64,000 bases of DNA from Allantophomopsis cytisporea. Lineage: Eukaryota > Ascomycota > Leotiomycetes > Phacidiales > Phacidiaceae. Shown here one piece after another: positions 22,508 to 32,737 of this stretch. A program made the position numbers and the translations under genes. The stretch lies in NCBI GenBank assembly GCA_024752435.1, contig CP103023.1:1674001-1738000 (forward strand), given 5' to 3'. Under the pieces are notes generated by a model. That model saw only the letters and a list, made by a program, of their open reading frames with translations, had not been told where the DNA came from and did not search any database. The stretch's first letter is position 1. The number at the start of each line of letters is the position of its first letter.

Positions 22508-22790
22508 TCTCCCGTCTCATCCTCCCGTAATCCATAGGGCTGCTTCGCTTGTGATAAATCTACTATCTCGCTGCACTGACGATGTTCAGCCTTCGCTATT
22601 CATAAAAGTATCCATCTCCAACATTTCAGTTTCACTTTGCGCCCACTAAAAAAATTTAAAGGAGTAAATTAGCTACGAGTCTGTGGAATAGACGCGACCA
22701 AAGTGGGTTTGCGACGCGCTCGCATAAAAGTCACGTCAGGTAAGGCATCATTTACCAGGGAACCATTCATTCCTCCACCAAAAAATTTAT

Positions 22791-22826
22791 TCTCATCTCA
22801 TCTCATCTCATCTAATCTCATCTCGT
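22791..22826 (+). repeat. TCATC microsatellite in the ING 5' leader
   Basis: About seven pentamer units with one interruption, ending 74 bp before the ING-family ATG. Confidence 0.8.
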
Positions 22827-22899
22827 CGCCTCTTTCCCATTTGCTTTTCATCAGTTCTTGCAAAGGCCTCGTGGAAGGACGTGCGAATAACTGACCAAC

Positions 22900-24264
22900 A
22901 TGCCTCCTCAGTCATCGTCCGGCCGCGATAACCTTACCACCAACGCCCACGGCTTGCCCGGCGCCAACTCGGTGCCCTCGTGTTATAACCATTTGATTAA
23001 CTCTCGCTATCCCGAGACCCAGAGAATGTCGCGCACCGAACAGATGGACGCCGCCGCCGTCCTCGACGACTTCACGAATAGAGTGGCAAACCTCCCCGCC
23101 GAGATACAGTTCTTACAAGATGAGATATACGCCAAGGAACAGCAGCGGGTGGAGTTGGTTCAGAACATCAACACTCTCGATGCGAGCATCCAGAGGTGGA
23201 TCCGAAATAATGGCAGTCACCTTCCGAATCCAAAGGAGCCTCAGCAGAAGAAGGATGTGGCGGACTTATATGAGAGAGCCTTCAAGCTAGATGACGACAA
23301 AGTAGCACTATCAAAGAAGATGTGCCTCCTCATGGACAAACACGCTCTGTACTTAGACAAGCAAATAGAAGCACTGGAAATGAAGGGAGAGATGCAGCCT
23401 GACCCAACCACTCCATCTCTTCTACGACCGACCGCACCCGAACGTAGCCTATCTGAACGACCAAACACGAATACTGCAGCACTACCACATAACCCGATAG
23501 GAAACTCCTCACGTATTGCACATTCTGGGCTTGCACACTTAGTCACAACAGGGCACGGGACACAGAGGCCTGTACAGACGTCCGGTCAACAAATGGGCTC
23601 CGGGCTATCAAGCTCCACTCCCGTCTCGCCAGCAGCACATCTAATGCATCAGAAGCAGCGAGAATCATCAGCAGGAGCTCCGAGTACTAACAAGCGACAA
23701 CGTGTACAGGGCAGTCTCGGAACGCTCCCTGTAGCCTCCAGTGGCCTTGCAAGACACTCGTCACTCGGGCCTGGGACGCCGAAGGCTGGTACTCCGACTG
23801 GACGCGCCGGCAGTACCGGACCCCGCGGTATACAGAAGACAGCATCGGCATCGAGCAAGAAAGTTGCACCCCATAAGCAAGGTACATCGAAGAGGGCCAA
23901 GAAATCAGGTCTCAGTAGAGTCAAGCGAAATGGGACAAAGAACTCCCCATCGTCAACAAACGACAGCGAGCTCAGCGATGCGGACTCCGGTTCGCCGGAC
24001 GAAGAGGATGAAACGGGATCGCCGCATCCAGCTATCAAGGATAACGATGGAGACGATGATATGGTAGACGTTGATGACGACGAGGCTGCCGATGACAAGA
24101 AATACTGTATCTGCTCGAGCGTCAGTTATGGTGACATGGTGGCTTGTGATAACGATGATTGCAAGTTGGAATGGTTCCACTGGAGCTGTGTCGGATTGAA
24201 GAGCGAGCCTGAAGGCACGTGGATCTGTCCTGTATGTACAAGTAACGGCTTCAAGAAATCTTAA
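22900..24264 (+). CDS. ING-family PHD-finger protein
   Basis: Single exon, 454 residues. An N-terminal ING helical domain (about residues 48-165: AAVLDDFTNRVANLPAEIQFLQDEIYAKEQQ and following coiled coil) is joined by a long basic, Ser/Thr/Pro-rich linker with an acidic patch (DDDMVDVDDDEAADD) to a C-terminal PHD finger at about 402-446 of Cys4-His-Cys3 type (CIC, CDNDDC, HWSC, CPVC). ING proteins (yeast Yng1, Yng2, Pho23) read H3K4me3 through this finger and bring acetyltransferase or deacetylase complexes to promoters. The PHD aromatic-cage residues (Tyr at its start, W of EWFHW) are present. Which ING subgroup it belongs to I cannot tell by eye. It is divergent from the HOS2 deacetylase gene. 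Confidence 0.88.
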   Translation: MPPQSSSGRDNLTTNAHGLPGANSVPSCYNHLINSRYPETQRMSRTEQMDAAAVLDDFTNRVANLPAEIQFLQDEIYAKEQQRVELVQNINTLDASIQRWIRNNGSHLPNPKEPQQKKDVADLYERAFKLDDDKVALSKKMCLLMDKHALYLDKQIEALEMKGEMQPDPTTPSLLRPTAPERSLSERPNTNTAALPHNPIGNSSRIAHSGLAHLVTTGHGTQRPVQTSGQQMGSGLSSSTPVSPAAHLMHQKQRESSAGAPSTNKRQRVQGSLGTLPVASSGLARHSSLGPGTPKAGTPTGRAGSTGPRGIQKTASASSKKVAPHKQGTSKRAKKSGLSRVKRNGTKNSPSSTNDSELSDADSGSPDEEDETGSPHPAIKDNDGDDDMVDVDDDEAADDKKYCICSSVSYGDMVACDNDDCKLEWFHWSCVGLKSEPEGTWICPVCTSNGFKKS

Positions 24265-27243
24265 GGCTGTGCGTGGTCTGCATTTTGGCGCATATGGGAT
24301 TGGAATTGGAAAAGGAATGGTATGAGTATGCCTACGGGCTCTACGGGCGGATTGGGAGCGCTGGCGTTAGGGTTGGATTGGGATTGGTATCCTCTAGCAT
24401 CTTGACATCAAGCAATTTTGAGTATTCATAATGAATCTTATCATAGATTTTATGAACTGACCATTCTGAAAAACTGAACCGCGATGTTTCTCGACGGTAC
24501 ATGACGTTACGTTAAGAGCATAGACGCCATTTTGAGCTGATCTATCTCCTCTGGACGCACCTGGCTCCGTTTCAGAAGATAAGATTCCTTGGTCTGTGAG
24601 TACTGTAGCTCACCCAAGTCAGAGCCAAAAGAATCCAGCAAAGCACCTTGCACGAAGGACTTGCCAAGTGCTGTGAACTATCAGGGCGCTTGTCATCAAC
24701 AGCATATCGTCATCAGGCTTCTTGTCATCATCCAAGTCGTCTACGGGAACGCAAATATTTCTGGCGTCATCCACAACTGCTACCCATACGAGTTTGTAGG
24801 AAACAGCCTCCTCCGGGCTCAATAGGCATAAGCTTGAGCAGAGCAGAACATCCCACGTTAAGATCCTACTGCTGTCGCATCAACAATCAAGAAATCTAGT
24901 GATTCTCATCGACCAACCCCCCGTCCATGTTCGTAATTCGCATACCCCATCACGTGCGCAGACAATCACAAGACCCTTCTCGCTCAGTCCCTGCAGATGT
25001 TCTGGGAATTCTGCGGGTGCACTGGTGGTCTGCGGGCATGATGGCATGCCAGTAGAGGCACAGCCCGTTGAGTGGTTCCCGGCAGCGCTGAAAATAGTAT
25101 GATACAATCTCTTTGCTGGACACGACAATGACTCCCATGGAGCAGTGAGGTAGTGAAATCCTTCCCGTCGACGATTTATGACCGTGGATTCGATTGGGGT
25201 TGCTGTTGACTTGTTGTGCTGTTCGAACAACTTAGGGGCTTATGAATTTACGTGACATGTCTGTCATGTATGTACTCTGTGCTTTTGTGTGTGGAGTACC
25301 TAGAGCGTGCACCTATTTGGTGATGAGGCTGTGATGGTTAGATATCACGTGCTGATGGTTGTTCTTATTCAAGCTATCTACCTACATACTATACTCCTGT
25401 TATGAAGTGTTGATATCAATAGGTAGGATTCCGCCAAGTTTCTATGGTGATATTGGAAGGAGTGCCAAAGTGCTACGTTTGATACTCGGTCTAATCCTAC
25501 GTGCCGGTGCGGTAGATCAAGCCACTCCGTTTGGCACACGCCCACACCCACACCCACATGAAATGATGAGGCTCATTTGGTTAGGTAGGTAGGTAGGTAG
25601 GTAGGTAGGTAATATGTAAGGTCCGAAATAATGCGGGTGTGTGGTCTTTGTTTGCAGAAAGGGCTGGTTTCTCCGGTATCATTGGAAGACTCTTTATTGT
25701 CATCAATCTATTATCTCTATACAATCAATCAACAAAAACATCTGTTCCTTTCGCTCTACTACATACGAGCCTGACTATCGACTGGCTCTAAAGAACAGAA
25801 CTTTACAAGCTTCAACCTCTCAGTTGCTTGCCCCCACTCGTCGGATCTTTTCCTCTCCATAAAAGCCTCCGTTGACTTTCGCACCCTGTCTCGCCCACCC
25901 CCACGATCTCTCTGTCTCATTATTTTCGCGGTTACAGCAACCTTATCCGTCACCTGACAAGCTCAAATGCTGTATGGACAGGGTCAAATGGCTGGGAGAT
26001 GAGGTAGGGTCGAGAGATATTTACATATTTACATACTTACTTACCTACTCGTACGGAGTAATGGATGGGCAATTGCTGCACGTCCAAGCACGCATTCCCT
26101 CCCCTACTTGTGTATATTATGTATGCCCTCTCACTTCTCTTGCGCTCGTTCACTCTAAAATTGGCCAAAGGGCCTCGCAGCCCTTGTCCAACGGACACAT
26201 CCACATCCACATCTCATCTCGCATCGTGGTGCTCGTCCACTCACAGCACAGTCTTTCCTTCATGACTGCCATCGCCATCTACGGACTTCCCTGCAATTAT
26301 TGCAGCTTAGTATAACGCTCGCGCTTTCGTTTCAATTTCGGCTCAACGCCAGACAATGGGGCCGCCAGTGCAAAGCTACACTAAGTCGGGTAACTTTCAC
26401 TTGGGAGGAACTGGCTTCATCTCTGCACTGACTTCCTCTGAACACTTGCACTCTTGCTTCTCACTGATGACTTTTCAATTTGGCACAGCCTGCCTTGTAA
26501 ATATGCTCCTCTGCTGAGCGCTCATTGGTCCAGAGCCATAATGTTTCGAGGTTGTGCTATATGTGTGTGTCCCTGGTGTGTGATATGTTTGGGGAGGATT
26601 AGGTGTGCTGCACCATCGATCTATTGCTCCACATTTGCATGCGATGGGGTTGACCTTGAAAGCAGATTGAATATTGATGATGTGGTGGCACACTGCCTGC
26701 AAATATACGCAAATGTATGGTAACGCATCTCTTTTCTTATGTCCTCTTATATTGCTCTACCAATCGGCACACCCTGTTGCCTTGGAAGGAGCCTTCTTTT
26801 TAACTGTTCATGTACGGAAGATTTGCCTGTCTGGAGGTTTGATTCTGGCGCTTCTATCTCTCTCTTTCCTTCCATTTTCACACTACCTATTGATCTCGAC
26901 ATCCTCGACGACGTCTGCTCTCTCACACTCTTTCCTATTCACCTAGACTACCTGCCTACCTTTCGACCTTTGATCACCCATACACAACCTTGGATTGATC
27001 TACACTTTCGTTTTCCAACCACTCAGAATCTGCACTCATTCTTTCGTGCACGACTTCAACATAGCCTCATTCGTTCAACTCATGGTCTTCGAAGAACAAG
27101 CATCACACTCGCTTCACACAACATCTGCCTATCCGACCAATCCGGACTTGACCTTCCACATTCACTTCAGGAATCAGACACACGAAACACATACCCTGAC
27201 TCAACGATAGACATTCACTTGATTTCAAAGAAATATATACATC
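24265..27243. other. 3-kb region without a recognisable gene
   Basis: Follows the ING gene and precedes the small membrane-protein gene. A 116-codon minus-strand frame (25230-24880) and a nearby acidic 67-codon one (24822-24619) are the most protein-like pieces, but neither resembles a family I know. An AGGT microsatellite is at 25583-25611. From about 25690 on, the plus strand is pyrimidine-rich in the manner of a long fungal 5' leader, and a 213-codon ATG frame (26739-27380) overlaps the next gene's start. Confidence 0.45.
25583..25611 (+). repeat. AGGT tetranucleotide microsatellite
   Basis: Seven perfect AGGT units in an intergenic region. Confidence 0.9.
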
Positions 27244-27748
27244 ATGGGACGCAGACCACCTCCTCGCCACGGCCCACGGCCTTCACCTCTAGCACAAGTC
27301 CAGCACACAAGACCGTTATCAACCATTCCCGACGTATCTTCGAGGGCTCATTCAGCAGATGCGGATGCCGAGCAGGGTGACATGGGATTAGTACGCGATC
27401 CGTATTTCTGGAAGAGATTTTCTGTGGCTGTTCATCAGAGTGAAGAAGATACAGAGCCAACGAGTGCAACTAGCAGTAAAGGAAGCACTGGCAGTTGGGA
27501 GAGAGAAAAGGACAAGTGAGTTGCCAGTCTATCTTGTCACGTCTGCCAGGCGTGATTCGAATCCCAGAGAGTCAATGCTAATCTGATATAGAAACGATTG
27601 GCTTGCTCAACAACGCAAGGAACAGCGACGATGCCAGTGCCTTTGTGCGCTCATTACCATGGCTGTCCTCTTGGTAGCCGCAGGCATTGCCGTGGCCCTC
27701 TGGTACGTCTTCAAGGTCAAGAAAGTGGCCATTCATATCAACGTCTGA
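27244..27748 (+). CDS. Small single-pass membrane protein, unknown function
   Basis: Two exons, 27244-27515 and 27592-27748, with a 76-bp intron (GTGAGT donor, ATAG acceptor), join in frame to 142 residues. The N-terminal two thirds is polar, Pro/Arg-rich then Ser/Glu-rich (GRRPPPRHGPRP, SATSSKGSTGSWEREKDK). Exon 2 begins with a basic, Cys-containing stretch (QRKEQRRCQCLC) followed by one strong membrane helix (about residues 112-133, LITMAVLLVAAGIAVALWYVF) and a short basic tail ending HINV. The topology suggests a tail-anchored or type II protein with Cys residues next to the membrane that could be palmitoylated. I do not recognise a family. Both exon coding qualities and the phase match support it being real. 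Confidence 0.6.
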
Positions 27749-30700
27749 TATCCGCCACCCGACAACTATATCCTCGAAGGATTTTGATGACCACCAACCC
27801 GCCTAGACGCGAAGAGCCACTACCAAACTTGGATCACGGTCGACTAGACGTCGACGGACTTGCGAGGAGTTGATAATGGCTATTATGAAGCTTTTCTTTT
27901 GTTACCCCTTCTTTGTATATATGGACTGGACCTTCCACAATATCTCTTGTTGGAACACTGTGAAAAGGAATTGGGGGGTTGGGCATGCCTCATGGCTGGA
28001 GTTCTGGAGATACCACTTTCGCATTTGGCGTATTGTAAATAGATTTCCCCCAAAACTTGTACTACTAGAGTATCAAAAAAAAGAATATAAAAACTTATAA
28101 AACTTTCAACTAAGATTTCTCTTACCGACACGTGATGTGATATTCATCACTTTCTATTCTCACGATACCTTAATGTTTCGTTTCGTTCTTCGTTAGTCGT
28201 TGAAGGTTTGGTCTCGACCCCGTCAACGATCAACATCCCGCTCGGAGAGTTTCCGCAGATCTAGGCAGATCCAGGTAGATCTTTCATTGATGACTTCTTT
28301 TTGTTTTGTTTTTGTAAATTTTATGCACACGTCAAAGAAAATCTACTTCTCATTGACTTTTTTTTTGGGGATGTGATGGGTCACTCGCTATGTTGGTTGA
28401 GCACAGGCGCTGCGTTCGAGGCGCTTATGGAGTACGTACTTTATTCTTCATGCATTGTTGAAGGTTAAAATGACCATGGCCAACACATATCTTTGCATTG
28501 AGAGGGCTTCACTACTTCGTGCTTCGAGGAGTATGTCAATCTGCTAGGATGGTGAGATATCGCATACGGAGTACAACACCTCTGGGGATGAGTGATTGAA
28601 GACTCTAGAATTGCTGTACGGTCTTGATTAACGTGATACTTTCTAAGATCCGAACGTGACCTAGTGAGATCCTGTACGTTCTGTGCCATCCATGAATTCC
28701 CCAGTATCGAGACATTATGCGGTACTGACTTTGTGATGTTCGTCGGTCGGAGGAAGGTTAAGCTGTTTGATTGAGTTTGTGCAACTCATAGGGGTAACGA
28801 TGGATTAGCCGATAAACAATAGCTTCATTACCTGGACCTTACCCCTATGCACAACAAGACATATGTGCAGCTCTCTTGAAAGGACATGTGCATATAAGAG
28901 AAGCACTTCGTATGTCCATGAATCTTGAGACGAATCCCCTCGTATTCCATCTGTACTGTACGCAGCAGTACCAAAGTCAATTCTGCAATGCAATGCCCTG
29001 CGAGGTATGTTCATGCGTCGTCCACCCTCTCTGCTATCATTGGACGAGTCTATCCAAAACGGCAAGTCTGGAGATCGTGTCGCAAGTCGTATTGAAACAT
29101 TGCTCGGGATCGATATTGAGCTTTCTCGCTGCTGAGACCATCAATGGATCCTACACGCATGTTTGAGCTTTCTGGCCATACGGGTGATGTGGAATATCGC
29201 GGTCTGAGGCGTCCGTATGGAGTTCAGTGCAGTGCGGAGTATCTCCTCTTGCACATCCTCAGGGCTGTGAACACGGTCCCAGTCTGGACCCCCACGTAAC
29301 TCCTGAGGCCATTACCCTCACTGTACCTTTGCCCTCGTTCGCACCCCGTGTAAAAAGACGAAATACACTCAGTACGTAAGTACAGTGCCGTGCTTTCAGC
29401 ATCACGCTCCAGCCATGCCGCGCATCCACTCCCAAAGACAGCCGACCACGTCTCATATATATACCAGAACTTGCTCACCGTATTTTCCACGTATGCATCA
29501 GACGAGATGGCTCATCACACTCATACGTGCTTTCTCATCGATATGAGTATAAAACATGGGCCCGAGGCTCGGTTTCGTAGTTCTTTGCTTTTCTCCCAAT
29601 CTGTACGAGTGCTTCCTTTTGGCAGCCTCCTAGTGCTCTGGTGGCTTCGGAGAGCTGTCTATGGTGGATCTTTACGAGTACACCGTATTATTCAATAGAT
29701 CTTCGTGATTGTGTCGAGAGCTAATTCAACATTGTGGTGGCTGAGACCTATCAAGAATTGGCCTCTGCTTTTCCTCTTCACTATCACACCTACTACTGCT
29801 ATGCATGGCGGGAGCTATGGTGGATTTTGGGAAAGTCACTCATTATCGGAATTAAAGGATATGCTTCACAACGTACGGAGATTCATGCTGTGAAGATTGT
29901 TGTTTCCTTTGTATGTATTTCCTTTTCTGTTGGTCTCTTGTGTTGACAGGGCCAATTGTGGACGCCGCGAATTGTTGAGATGCGTCCTTTCGGCAGGCCT
30001 GCTCCGAACCCAGATAAAATATTGGAGATTCTCACGATAGCAAGATATACTTGCAGCTGATACAACTCCATGGAACTGATGAGGGCCCATGTGTGCATAT
30101 AGTGCATGGTTTGTGAAGGCCATCTTCATCACGTCCCCACGTGCAAATGTCAATGGTTGTCTTCCCGGGTGGATAAGGGGTTGGTGATAATGGATACTCT
30201 CATGCAGTTGCCTCTCTATTACTCCGTACGGTAGTCTTTACTATGGAACCCTCTCACGGCTTCTTCACCTCTTCCCAATAGTAAGGTAACCTCATTACCG
30301 AGGCCATGTGTCTTACCTTATCATGCCACTCCCGTTGGCGGTGGAAAGGGGAAGGAGCCACGAAAGTAGAAGAAAAGAAGCACGAAGATGAGGGATTGGT
30401 AGTTAACTTGATAGCATAATCAAAGGGGTCAAGGTAATAAGAAATGAAGGGGGAAAAAATGAAAGCAGTGCCAAATTCACAGAATTTTCTTAGAGCTTGA
30501 GGAAATAATTACATCAGAACTGCACAAAGCTCGTAAGTCGGGATGAGCGCGCGACTTATCATAACAAATATGGAGACTCCATCAATGTCAGTGCCCAAGA
30601 ATAGTAACAGGACCACTCGATATCCGACTTAATCTTGCTTTTCGTACATGAATTGCGGCTCTCATGTGCTTTTTGGCGTTTGACATTTTGCAGGGAGATT

Positions 30701-32737
30701 AGAGTTTTGTGGGTACCTTTCTCGATGCCCTCTACACTTGAGGTCTTTTCCTCTCTCTGGGCTGAGGATCTATCGGGGCGTGGTTGTCGGGGTGAGGAGG
30801 AGGGGAGTGCCGCCCTGTACTGCGTAAGTTTCCGCAAGAATGGCTCCCGCTGATGGCGGAGAATGATTGACATCTGTAGAATAATTAGAGTAGAGAAATT
30901 GCCGACTCTTTGAGGTAGAGGGGGTGGTTATCGGTCCATTGCTTTATTTTTACTGGGAGAACCTTTCCACGGAAGATGATGAAGGTTCAACTTTACGCCC
31001 TACGGAGGCGTCGTAGATCAATCAACCATCGTAAAACTGCCACGACTTACTTTTTACCTTAGCTACTTGCTCCAGCAAGCAAAATAAGGTACAGCCTTTA
31101 CTCTCCGTAGCACCAGGTAGTGCTTGTATAGAATTAAAAGTAACAAACTACTGCAGCTCACCGCACTCGGGTGGGCTTGTGCGCCCCCTATTCCCCTACC
31201 AATTCTCTCACGCTCGATGGATTATCAAAATGTGATCGATGGCTATTCTTCCGAAGAAAATACTCTCTCACCGTGATCTTCCATGCTCTTTTCACAAACC
31301 ATCATTGCCGCGAGTTACGACTACGATGTTAGGCCTGCTCTAACGATACTGTCCAAATAGGCGGTATGGGCGGTAAGAGGAGTCCGAAATCTAACATGAG
31401 CGCGATAGTGGGATGCGATGGGACACTACTACGTACATCCTCTCCATGTTCCTGTACAGCTTGGGTCGTTGGGCAAACAATCCCATGCCATTGCAATTCA
31501 TCAAATGCGGTCTGAAAGATCGGGACTATCATTAATGTGGATTTCGCGGCTATCATGGACTGAGATGGGCCGAATGGGGATATTAATTATTTTACTTCCT
31601 GCTTTTTCAGCTGCCAGAAAATGACATCCTGACGGTGTGTGGGTTAGTGAAGGGAAGGTTGATATAGGTAGTTATCTTTGCTAGCTGAGGGATAAGAATA
31701 ACATGAGAAGAAATGATAGAGAAAAGAGATGAATATCATAAGAGAGAGGAGAGAGGGAGAGGCAAATAAAGATATGAAGATTACATGGGCAGAATATTGA
31801 AGGCGCATTTGTGGCTCATTATTATGTATTTTTACATTGTTATTCCTGTTTTTGAGTTCGGATATAAATGATGATCCATGTGCTCGTCGTACCCGTCACA
31901 ATTCAAATCACAAGTATGGCGCGGCAGGAATGTGTATGTATGTACTACCTATGTACGTACCCACCTAATACTTTTCTGTTGACCACCACGTCAACAAGAA
32001 ACGTATTCCAAAGATTATTTGATCACCCAACGTTTCTTATTCACATGAGTGTCAGATAGATTGCAACTCCATGCGGATAACTATCTCGATTGCGCTTCTT
32101 CGAAATGAAAGGCTCTCCGATGATCGTCATCCCGCCGCATGGAATATTTTCTTGGGCGGCACTTTTGTTTTGTTTTTGATAATGCCCCTCGTCGAGTTTG
32201 ATGCTCGTTTCCCCCTGCTCTGTTGCTACTGTACCATCTCGCTGCTATTGAAGCCACAGCCATAGTCCCAGTGCGCTTGATCTACTTTCGGTCGTAGTCA
32301 CGCCTTGCTGTTTGAGTGGCCCATCCCAACCAAGTCGGATCCATGACTATGCTTCCCGCCAGCCAACCACACGCACTCTCTGTACAGCCTGGGCCAACAC
32401 AGCTCGGTAGAGCTCTGGTCGGTGGCTCTGGGGGACGGGCAATAATTTCGCTGCAACTACCCAACTCTCCTCTGGGAACTTCATACATAACCCGCATCTT
32501 TCCTGCACCACTTGCAAGAATCATACCTCTTCACTTTCTCCAAGTAATTCTTCAATTCGTGAGTTATCCTCCCCTCCTCCCTCCCACCTCGCCTTCTGCT
32601 TCCAAAGCTTGTTCCTGCCCGGTACATATCTTGTATCATTGACAATTCGCTAATCATCTCTCCTTTCAATATCAGAATACCCCTCTTCCTTCGCGAAGTC
32701 CTCTTCATTTCTCGAATACCCCTTTACAATATACAAG
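27749..32737. other. 5-kb gene desert upstream of UDP-glucose pyrophosphorylase
   Basis: The longest gap in the window. I examined reading frames on both strands and found none longer than about 100 codons and none protein-like; no tRNA fold was found. It contains several TACGGAGTA/TACTGCGTA words (28565, 30220, 30818), a 10-bp AGATC-type direct repeat at 28256-28281, and CT-rich tracts from about 32530 to 32720 that probably form the leader of the next gene. It may hold regulatory DNA or non-coding transcripts. Confidence 0.5.

Larger units (their letters stand above)
21551..22899. promoter_or_regulatory. Divergent promoter region of HOS2 and the ING gene, with microsatellites
   Basis: 1.35 kb between the ATGs of two divergent chromatin genes. 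The right half is pyrimidine-rich on the plus strand: a CTCCC tract (22431-22464), a CATC tract (22483-22507) and a TCATC tract (22791-22826), the last just before the ING start. GTAC-rich palindromic words cluster at 22200-22275. Short frames here reflect the repeats and are not genes. Confidence 0.55.

Noticed and set aside
22259..22649. Three overlapping plus-strand frames of 92-127 codons
   Set aside because: They arise from microsatellite DNA with few stops; the predicted proteins are simple repeats of Ser, Pro and His.
24880..25230. 116-codon minus-strand frame
   Set aside because: No recognisable family, no supporting exon neighbours, and length within what chance can give.
27550..27575. 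GATTCGAATCCC in the intron of the small membrane-protein gene, resembling a B box
   Set aside because: No T-arm pairing or A box at a suitable distance; the stretch is explained as intron sequence.
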